A stretch of 12,206 nucleotides of DNA, from assembly GCA_946222495.1 (NCBI GenBank), contig CAMICF010000077.1:1-12206 (forward strand), read 5' to 3'. Below are positions 7,035-12,206 of this stretch, piece after piece (within the stretch, counting starts at the first letter, position 1; each line of letters opens with the position of its first letter). Source of the DNA: an uncultured Janibacter sp. (GTDB lineage: Bacteria; Actinomycetota; Actinomycetes; Actinomycetales; Dermatophilaceae). A program made the translations under genes and the position numbers. The notes beneath the pieces were generated by a model. That model saw nothing but the letters and a program-made list of their open reading frames with translations, had not been told where the DNA came from and made no database searches.

Positions 7035-7868
7035 TCAGTGGGTGAGCGAGGACCGCGACACGGGGAAGTCGAAGTACCGGTCCGGGTAGGGCTCGTCGTC
7101 GAGGGTGAAGTGCCACCACTCGTTCTCGTAGTTGCTGAAGCCGCGGCGCTCCATGGCGCTGACGAGCCGCTGGCGGTTGGCCTTCTGCGTCTCGGTGCTG
7201 CGGGAGTCATCGGTGTGCGACCGGGTGTCGAAGCAGTCGTAGCCGGTCCCCATGTCGATGGAGGTGTCGGTGAACCGGGCCCACTTCGGCCAGTAGCAGG
7301 GCTGCAGGCCGTCCGCCGGGGTCCACCTCTTCTGCCGTTCGGCGGGCAGCCGGACGAGTGTGAGGTCGACGGTGCTCGCCCGGCTGTGGCCGGACTTCTC
7401 GGCGATGTAGCCGTCCTCGAAGAGGGTGCTCTTGTCGACGCGGGGGTAGAACTCGTCCTTCATCGTCGTGTCGTCCTCGTCGGCCGCCCACCGGACGAAG
7501 TGGTCGACGGCGCGCTGCGGCCGGTAGCAGTCGTAGACCTTGAGCGAGTAGCCGTCCTTGCGGACATCGCGCTGGACCTCGGCGAGCTGCTCCGCGGCGG
7601 GACGGCTCAGCAGGCACCGCGCCTGCCGGTAGCCGTCGACGCGGGTGCCGACGAAGTTGTGCTTCGTCGCGTAGCGGACGTCGTGGAGCACGGTCGGGGC
7701 GACGTCGTGCAGGTCGACGACCCCCTTCGGCGCCGTGACGGGACCCGCGGGCGCGGCGGGCGCGGCGTGTGCAGCGGGCGCGGCCTCGGCGGAGGATGCC
7801 CCCGCCAGGGGCAGGGCGAGCGCGGCGAGCGCTGCGGCGGACGAGCGGACGAGGGTTCTCTGCGGCAT
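7035..7868 (-). CDS. Secreted D-Ala-D-Ala dipeptidase-like metallopeptidase (VanX family, M15D)
   Basis: A 277-aa precursor. The signal peptide comprises RTLVR, a hydrophobic core AAALAALALPLAG and a likely cleavage after about residue 30 (SSAEAA), followed by an Ala/Pro-rich linker to about 48. The catalytic domain has the VanX zinc-site motif as SGHSRASTVD (159-168), giving ligands H161 and D168, and EWWH (250-253), giving the catalytic E250 and third ligand H253. YDCYRPQRA (112-120) supplies the conserved Arg116. The usual motif is SxHxxGxAxD; here the Gly is Ala164. Four cysteines (85, 114, 191, 212) could form disulfides. VanX enzymes hydrolyse D-Ala-D-Ala; an exported one more likely trims or recycles peptidoglycan peptides than confers vancomycin resistance, and no vanHA genes are present. 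ATG 7868 has a GGAGG site; a weak -10 TACGGT lies at 7905-7900. Confidence 0.87.
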   Translation of the reverse strand: MPQRTLVRSSAAALAALALPLAGASSAEAAPAAHAAPAAPAGPVTAPKGVVDLHDVAPTVLHDVRYATKHNFVGTRVDGYRQARCLLSRPAAEQLAEVQRDVRKDGYSLKVYDCYRPQRAVDHFVRWAADEDDTTMKDEFYPRVDKSTLFEDGYIAEKSGHSRASTVDLTLVRLPAERQKRWTPADGLQPCYWPKWARFTDTSIDMGTGYDCFDTRSHTDDSRSTETQKANRQRLVSAMERRGFSNYENEWWHFTLDDEPYPDRYFDFPVSRSSLTH

Positions 7869-7969
7869 GACGGCCTCCGTGACGTCGGGCGGTCCGTCGA
7901 CCGTAGCCCGGTGCAGCCGGACTCGCTCGGCGAAGCCGGCCGGGTGCCGTCAGCCGTCGCCGCCCTCGG

Positions 7970-8554
7970 TCAGGCGGGGGCCCACGACCGGCCGAGGAAG
8001 GCCGCGAGCCGGGTGGTCGGCCCGGCCTCGGCGGGTGCCTCGACCTCCTCGCCGAAGGGCAGGCCCGGCCCCCGCGGGGCATCGGCCAGGGCCTGCTCGC
8101 CGACCGCCATGGCCGTGGCCACGAGGGCGGGGTCGGCCTCCGGGTCCTGGCCCGTCGCGACGGCGAGGTCCCACCCGTGGGTCACGGTCTCCATGACGAA
8201 GCCACCGAGCGCGATCCCGCCGGGGGCCGGCCCCCACGGAGCGGTGAGCGTCGTCGAGAGGAGGCTGTCGTCGGTCCACCGGACCATGGCCTCCTTCGCC
8301 TCGGCGAGGTAGTGGGCGCCGACGTCCTCGGTGTCGATGGCGACCTGCGTGGGGAGGTCGCGGGGGTTGTCGCCGGTGGCGACGGCGGTGAGCTTGGCGG
8401 GAAGGGCGGCGATGTGCTGGAGCAGGCCGCGCACGTCGTAGTCGTCGCAGGGGGTCGGGTGGTCGAGCTGGTCGGGGCGCACCCCGTCGACGAGGTGGGC
8501 GACCCAACTCTGGGCGTCGTCGAGCTGCGGACGGAAGTCGGGCATCTGATCCAT
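7970..8554 (-). CDS. TIGR03086 family metal-binding protein (DinB/MDMPI-like fold)
   Basis: A 194-aa protein of the actinobacterial family related to DinB and to mycothiol-dependent maleylpyruvate isomerase. Diagnostic stretches are HPTPCDDYDVRGLLQHIA (32-49) and GFVMETVTHGWDLAVATGQ (118-136). H47, E122 and H126 are the likely metal ligands of the four-helix bundle. Family members are thought to be metal-dependent enzymes or thiol-linked detoxification proteins, but the activity of this subgroup is mostly unknown. ATG 8554 is preferred over the in-frame ATG at 8545 because GAAGGG at 8567-8562 is correctly spaced. It begins 31 bp after the oxidoreductase gene on the same strand and may be cotranscribed with it. 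Confidence 0.82.
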   Translation of the reverse strand: MDQMPDFRPQLDDAQSWVAHLVDGVRPDQLDHPTPCDDYDVRGLLQHIAALPAKLTAVATGDNPRDLPTQVAIDTEDVGAHYLAEAKEAMVRWTDDSLLSTTLTAPWGPAPGGIALGGFVMETVTHGWDLAVATGQDPEADPALVATAMAVGEQALADAPRGPGLPFGEEVEAPAEAGPTTRLAAFLGRSWAPA

Positions 8555-8585
8555 GGGTCGACCCTTCTACCGACCACCGACAACG

Positions 8586-10022
8586 TCAACCGTTCGGCGT
8601 GGCTCCGCGCAGGTCGGCGGGGAGGCTCTCGAGCAGGCGCACCCACACCTCCGAGCTCGTCGGATAGCTCGGGACCGCGTGCCGGAGGACGTGCACCGGC
8701 ACACGCCCCGCGATGGCGATGGTCGCCGCGTGGAGGAGCTCCCCGACGTCGGGCCCGACGAGGGTCGTGCCGAGGACGAGACCGGTGGCCCGGTCGACGA
8801 CGAGGTGCGCCTGTCCCGTGACGTCGTCGCGGAGCAGGGCGCTGCCGGCCACCCCGGCGAAGGGAGCCGTCGCGGTGACGACGTCGTGCCCGGCCTCGCG
8901 CGCGGCGGCCTCGGTTAGGCCCACGCTCGCCACCTGCGGGTCGGTGAAGACCACCTGCGGCACCGGTGCCACCTCGGGGGCCGGCGGCGGGCGCTCGCCA
9001 CGCGCGTCCGCCGCGATCTGCGCCCCGACGACGCGGGCGCGGTACTTGCCCCAGTGGGTCAGCGGGGCCTCGCCGCTGGCATCGCCGACGGCATGCAGCC
9101 ACGCGGGCAGCCGGCCGGCCAGGACGTCGTCCTCGGACAGTCCCACGGCGTCGAGACCGATGTCGTGGAGGCGCGGTCGGCGTCCGGTGGCGACGAGCAC
9201 CTCGTCGGCCTCGAGGGTCTCCGCGGCCGCACCCGAGTCCCCAAGCTCAACCGTCACCGGGCCGCCGTGCAGCCGGCCGATGCCGGTGTCCTCGGCGTCG
9301 GGACGGTGGCAGGCGGTGGCCGAGGTCGACATCCGCAGGTCGACCCCCTTCGCCCGGAGTGCCGTGGCGATCTCCTCGCCGACGAAGGGCTCCTGCCCCT
9401 CCAGCAGGCGCTCGCCGCGGACGAGCATCGTCACCCGCGAGCCGAGCGCGGCCATCCAGGTGGCGGCCTCGCAGGCGACGACCCCGCCGCCGATGACGAC
9501 GAGGCGCTCCGGCACGTCGACGACGCCGGTCGCGTCCCGGGAGCCCCAGGGCAGGGCCGAGGTGAAGGGGGCGGGAACCACCGGTTCGCTCCCGCCGGCG
9601 ATGACGACGGCGCGGCGGGCGTGCACCCGGGTGGTGGCGTCGTCGTCGACGACCTCGACCTCGCGCTCGCCCACGATCCGGGCGTGGCCGCGCAGCGTGG
9701 CGAGGCCGGCGCCGTCCGCCCACGCGACCTGACCGGCGTCGTCGTAGTGGGAGACCCACGCATCGCGGCGGGCGAGGAGGGCGTCCCGATCGACGTCCGT
9801 CGGTCGCACGCCGGGGAGGTGCTGCGTCGTGCCGGCGACCGACACGGGCCGGAGCAGCGCCTTGCTCGGCATGCACGCCCAGTAGGAGCACTCACCCCCC
9901 ACGAGTTCCCCCTCGACGAGGACGGCGGTGAGGTCCGTGCCCTCGATGGCGTACTGGGCGACGTTCTCGCCGACCGGTCCGGCGCCGATGACGACGACGT
10001 CGTACTCCTGGGTGTCGGGCAT
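8586..10022 (-). CDS. FAD/NAD(P)-dependent disulfide oxidoreductase (lipoamide dehydrogenase/MerA-like)
   Basis: A 478-aa class I pyridine nucleotide-disulfide oxidoreductase. The FAD motif is VVVIGAGPVGENVA (9-22). The redox-active pair is C45 and C50 in GGECSYWACMPSK. The NAD(P) motif VVIGGGVVACEAA (175-187) and the second FAD motif HAVGDASG (310-317) follow, then the dimerisation domain from about 350. The active-site base of lipoamide dehydrogenase and glutathione reductase, His in HPTxxE, is replaced by Y453 (sequence PSYPTSSE), as in mercuric reductase; H448 is nearby. There is no N-terminal HMA domain and no C-terminal vicinal cysteine pair, so it is not MerA. The substrate is unknown. 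ATG 10022 has GAGGAG at 10033-10028. It lies between the cupin gene (59 bp upstream) and the TIGR03086 gene (31 bp downstream), suggesting an operon. Confidence 0.88.
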   Translation of the reverse strand: MPDTQEYDVVVIGAGPVGENVAQYAIEGTDLTAVLVEGELVGGECSYWACMPSKALLRPVSVAGTTQHLPGVRPTDVDRDALLARRDAWVSHYDDAGQVAWADGAGLATLRGHARIVGEREVEVVDDDATTRVHARRAVVIAGGSEPVVPAPFTSALPWGSRDATGVVDVPERLVVIGGGVVACEAATWMAALGSRVTMLVRGERLLEGQEPFVGEEIATALRAKGVDLRMSTSATACHRPDAEDTGIGRLHGGPVTVELGDSGAAAETLEADEVLVATGRRPRLHDIGLDAVGLSEDDVLAGRLPAWLHAVGDASGEAPLTHWGKYRARVVGAQIAADARGERPPPAPEVAPVPQVVFTDPQVASVGLTEAAAREAGHDVVTATAPFAGVAGSALLRDDVTGQAHLVVDRATGLVLGTTLVGPDVGELLHAATIAIAGRVPVHVLRHAVPSYPTSSEVWVRLLESLPADLRGATPNG

Positions 10023-10081
10023 GTCTGCTCCTCGTCGTGGGGTGTGGTGCGGTGGGGCGGTGACGGATGACGTCCGTCGGG

Positions 10082-10570
10082 TCAGACCCAGTAGGTGTCG
10101 TGGCGGACCATGAACTCCGCGCGCTGCTCCTCGGTCATCTGCTCGCCGCGGGCCAGGGTCTCGAAGTAGTCCTCCCGCGGCGCCCCGGGCGCGAACATGA
10201 GGAGCATCGACGCCCGGTCCGCGCCGCGGAAGCCGTGGACGCCCCCTTCGGGCACGTAGAGGAAGTCCCCGGAGCGGGCGGTGACCCAGGCGGTGCCGTC
10301 GAAGAGGCGCACCTCGCCGGACAGCACGTAGAACTGCTCCGAGATCGCCCGGTGGAAGTGCGGGTCCGGTCCCGACTCGTCCTCGCCGAAGGTCCAGCGG
10401 TAGAGCCCGAACCGCCCCTCCGTGCGCTCCCCGCGGGCGAGGTACTCGCAGGTGCCGCCGTTGCGGTAGGTGATCTCCGGCGGCTCCTCGGAGCGGCGCA
10501 CCCAGGCGCTCGCCTCGCCGTCGCCGGCGTAGGTGTCCGAGGGGTACCTCCGGATGAGGGACATGCTCAC
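10082..10570 (-). CDS. Single-domain cupin protein
   Basis: A 162-aa protein with both cupin motifs. Motif 1 is GPDPHFHRAISEQFYVLSG with metal ligands H71, H73 and E78. Motif 2 is GDFLYVPEGGVHGF with H112. These would form a 3-His/1-Glu metal site like those of quercetin dioxygenase-type cupins, although many small cupins act as binding proteins or isomerases. The chosen start is GTG 10570, preceded by AGGGTGG at 10583-10577 with 6-nt spacing. An in-frame ATG at 10564 is possible but would have 12-nt spacing. It lies 43 bp after the LysR gene and 59 bp before the oxidoreductase gene on the same strand. Substrate and reaction cannot be assigned from sequence. Confidence 0.82.
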   Translation of the reverse strand: MSMSLIRRYPSDTYAGDGEASAWVRRSEEPPEITYRNGGTCEYLARGERTEGRFGLYRWTFGEDESGPDPHFHRAISEQFYVLSGEVRLFDGTAWVTARSGDFLYVPEGGVHGFRGADRASMLLMFAPGAPREDYFETLARGEQMTEEQRAEFMVRHDTYWV

Positions 10571-10613
10571 GGTCTACCACCCTGCGCGGCGCGGCGCCAC
10601 GGGGTTGCCGGGC

Positions 10614-11498
10614 TCAGGTCGCGATGGTGCGGACGGCCTCGAGGGTGCGCAGGAGGTGCGGCTCGACCCGGTCGGTGCGGTGCGCGAGGGCGAGCTCGAC
10701 CGTCGCGGCCGGCCGGACGAGGGGGCGGTACTCGACCCCGTCGAGGGCCAGCGCGGTCACCGGTTCGGGGACGACGGCGACCCCGAGCCCTCCGGCGACG
10801 AGGGTGATGAGCGTCGACGTCTCCCCGACCTCGTGCCGGATCCGGGGCTCGACCCCGGCCTCGCGGAAGAGGCCCAGCACGTGCTCGTGCATGACCGCCC
10901 GGCGGTGGGCGGAGTGGACGATGAGGTCCTCGTCCCGCAGGTCCCGCACCCGGATCTGCCGTCGGTCCACGAGCGGGCTCGTGGCCGGGACCGCGACGAC
11001 GAGCCGGTCCTGCCGGAGGGTCTGGACCGTCAGTGACAGGTCCGCCACCGGGGGCCGCAGCAGGGCCAGGTCGATCTCCCCCTCACGCAGGGCGTCGACC
11101 TGGTCGGGGGCGAGCATCTCCCCGCGGAAGGAGAAGTCGATGCCCGGCAGCTCCTCCGCCAGGCGGCGGGACAGCGTGGGCAGCAGGCTGTACGTAGCCG
11201 ACCCGACGCAGCCGATCGTCAGGTGGCCCACGGACCCGGAGGCGACCCGACGGGCGAGATGGCCGGCGTCGCTCACCTCGGCGAGGATCGCCCGCGCCCG
11301 TACGAGGTAGGCGGCCCCGGCGTCGGTGACCTCGACCCGTCGCGTCGTCCGGCGGAGCAGCTGCACGCCGAGCTCCTGCTCGAGCTGCCGGATCGCTTGG
11401 GAGAGAGGCGGTTGCGCCATGTGGAGCCGCTCCGCCGCGCGGCTGAAGTGCCGCTCCTCGGCCACGGCGACGAAGTAGCGGAGGTGCCGGAGATCCAC
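10614..11498 (-). CDS. LysR family transcriptional regulator
   Basis: A 294-aa protein. The winged helix-turn-helix at 1-60 contains HFSRAAERLHMAQPPLSQAIRQLEQELGVQLLRRTTRRVEVTDAG, typical of the CatR/BenM branch. The remainder is a periplasmic-binding-like effector domain (about 90-294). It starts at GTG 11498 with AGGG at 11510-11507. The gene is transcribed away from a PcaF-type thiolase, the classical arrangement in which a LysR protein controls the divergent catabolic gene and itself. The inverted repeat in the 77-bp intergenic region is a probable binding site. An aromatic-pathway intermediate such as muconate or a ketoadipate derivative is a plausible effector, by analogy only. The cupin and oxidoreductase genes follow on the same strand at short spacing and may be cotranscribed. 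Confidence 0.92.
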   Translation of the reverse strand: MDLRHLRYFVAVAEERHFSRAAERLHMAQPPLSQAIRQLEQELGVQLLRRTTRRVEVTDAGAAYLVRARAILAEVSDAGHLARRVASGSVGHLTIGCVGSATYSLLPTLSRRLAEELPGIDFSFRGEMLAPDQVDALREGEIDLALLRPPVADLSLTVQTLRQDRLVVAVPATSPLVDRRQIRVRDLRDEDLIVHSAHRRAVMHEHVLGLFREAGVEPRIRHEVGETSTLITLVAGGLGVAVVPEPVTALALDGVEYRPLVRPAATVELALAHRTDRVEPHLLRTLEAVRTIAT

Positions 11499-11535
11499 GA
11501 TTCACACCCTGGGGATATCAGTCATGCGTCATTTC

Positions 11536-11551
11536 GATACTTCACCGTATC
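11536..11551. promoter_or_regulatory. Inverted repeat GATAC-N6-GTATC, candidate LysR operator
   Basis: GATAC (11536-11540) and GTATC (11547-11551) are perfect inverted half-sites separated by TTCACC. BenM and CatM, LysR regulators of benzoate/catechol genes, bind ATAC-N7-GTAT; the core here is ATAC-N6-GTAT, one base shorter. The spacer coincides with the candidate -35 box of the thiolase promoter, so occupancy would directly affect polymerase binding. Assignment to the adjacent LysR protein rests on position and motif similarity. Confidence 0.65.
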
Positions 11552-11569
11552 AACGGAGGTGGCTACGGT
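11541..11569 (+). promoter_or_regulatory. Probable leaderless promoter of the thiolase gene
   Basis: A -35 box TTCACC at 11541-11546 and a -10 box TACGGT at 11564-11569 are separated by exactly 17 bp. The -10 ends 6 nt before the ATG at 11576, placing the expected transcription start on the A of the start codon. GGAGGT at 11555-11560 is 15 nt from the ATG, too far to act as a normal ribosome-binding site. Confidence 0.55.
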
Positions 11570-11575
11570 CGGATC

Positions 11576-12206
11576 ATGAGCACCTACCTCTATGCCGCGA
11601 CGCGGACCCCCTTCGGCCGCTTCGGCGGGGCCCTCGCGGGCGTCCGTCCCGACGACCTCGCCGCCCGGGCGATCGAGTCCGTGCTCGGCGGCCTCCCGGG
11701 TCTCGACCCGACCGCCCTCGACGAGGTCGTGTGGGGCAATGCCAACGGCGCGGGGGAGGAGAACCGCAATGTCGGCCGGATGGCCGCGCTGCTCGCCGGC
11801 GTGCCGACGTCGGTGCCCGGCACGACGGTCAACCGGCTCTGCGGGTCGAGCCTCGACGCCGCGATGATCGGCTCGCGGTCCATCGACACCGGCGACGCGG
11901 ACCTCGTCCTCGTCGGCGGCGTCGAGTCGATGAGCCGGGCGCCGTGGGTGTTGCCCAAGCCGTCCCGCCCCTTCCCCGCGGGCGACGTCACGGCCGTGTC
12001 GACGACCCTCGGCTGGCGCCTCGTCAACCCGCGGATGCCGCAGGAGTGGACCGTCTCGCTCGGTGAGGCCAACGAGCAGCTGCAGGAGCGGTTCGGGATC
12101 AGCCGTGAGCGGCAGGACGAGTTCGCGCTGCGGTCGCACCGGCTCGCGGCCGCGGCCTGGGACGAGGGCTTCTACGACGACCTCGTCACCCCTGTCAGCA
12201 CGAAGG
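11576..12206 (+). CDS. pcaF: Beta-ketoadipyl-CoA thiolase (PcaF-type acetyl-CoA acyltransferase), 3' end outside the window
   Basis: The first 210 residues of a thiolase that normally has about 400. The nucleophile is C89 in TVNRLCGSSLDA. Neighbouring family signatures are RTPFGRFGGALAGVRPDDLA (10-29), GEENRNVGRMAALLAGVP (60-77), GGVESMSRAPWV and TTLGWRLVNPRM, which match PcaF/PaaJ proteins better than general acetoacetyl-CoA thiolases. PcaF cleaves 3-oxoadipyl-CoA to succinyl-CoA and acetyl-CoA, the last step of the beta-ketoadipate pathway. The usual CGSGMDA is here CGSSLDA. The ATG at 11576 is supported by a correctly placed promoter. A divergent LysR regulator fits a catabolic operon that continues to the right; pcaI/pcaJ-type genes downstream would be expected but are not visible. 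A phenylacetate-pathway thiolase is an alternative. Confidence 0.82.
   Translation, partial: MSTYLYAATRTPFGRFGGALAGVRPDDLAARAIESVLGGLPGLDPTALDEVVWGNANGAGEENRNVGRMAALLAGVPTSVPGTTVNRLCGSSLDAAMIGSRSIDTGDADLVLVGGVESMSRAPWVLPKPSRPFPAGDVTAVSTTLGWRLVNPRMPQEWTVSLGEANEQLQERFGISRERQDEFALRSHRLAAAAWDEGFYDDLVTPVSTK

Noticed and set aside
7035..7868. Part of a vancomycin resistance cluster
   Set aside because: No vanH, vanA-type ligase, vanR or vanS gene is present, and the protein carries a signal peptide whereas resistance VanX acts in the cytoplasm.
7929..7939. Small hairpin CGGC-GAA-GCCG between the TIGR03086 and dipeptidase genes
   Set aside because: A four-base-pair stem with no T-tract on either side is expected by chance at this GC content.
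8586..10022. Mercuric reductase (MerA)
   Set aside because: The Tyr substitution resembles MerA, but the C-terminal vicinal cysteines and heavy-metal-associated domain are missing and no mer genes are nearby.

Overview
The window is about 12.2 kb of very high-GC DNA with the codon use, short intergenic gaps and leaderless-looking promoters of an actinobacterium. The gene content fits a soil or water Micrococcales-like organism such as the Intrasporangiaceae, but that placement is inference from style, not from a marker gene. Twelve protein genes account for nearly all of it. The longest stretches without a gene are 897-999 and 7869-7969, so nothing over 300 bases is unexplained. I see no RNA gene, insertion sequence, CRISPR array, attachment site or origin.

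Left half (1-4700), drug response. A cytoplasmic class A beta-lactamase-like serine hydrolase (72-896) is followed by a TetR regulator and a 14-TM QacA/SmvA/LfrA-type drug exporter (1000-3128), coupled by an ATGA overlap. They sit behind a perfect 32-bp palindrome (946-977) built from four TGTACA hexamers, the likely operator. Facing this operon is a rifamycin monooxygenase of the Rox family (3172-4641, minus strand). The two converge on a tandem 32-bp duplication that contains the last codons of rox.

Middle (4700-7870). A DksA/TraR-type zinc-finger protein diverges from rox with 69 bp between start codons. It is followed by an unusual membrane protein with five TM helices and a large extracytoplasmic beta-propeller. 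A secreted VanX-type D-Ala-D-Ala dipeptidase converges on that gene with a 6-bp gap.

Right half (7970-12206), redox and aromatic catabolism. Four closely spaced minus-strand genes encode a LysR regulator, a cupin, a CX4C flavin disulfide oxidoreductase with Tyr in place of the usual catalytic His, and a TIGR03086/DinB-like metal-binding protein. The LysR gene diverges from a PcaF-type beta-ketoadipyl-CoA thiolase, cut by the window end. The thiolase has a good leaderless promoter whose -35 box lies inside an ATAC-N6-GTAT inverted repeat, close to the operators of BenM/CatM-type LysR proteins.

Taken together, the left part looks like a small intrinsic resistance neighbourhood (efflux, rifamycin hydroxylation, beta-lactam-like hydrolase, peptidoglycan dipeptidase nearby), and the right end like the start of an aromatic-degradation locus. 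I found no clearly new multi-gene system. The best leads are the palindrome, the rox/DksA-like divergent pair, the five-TM propeller protein and the LysR/thiolase control region.
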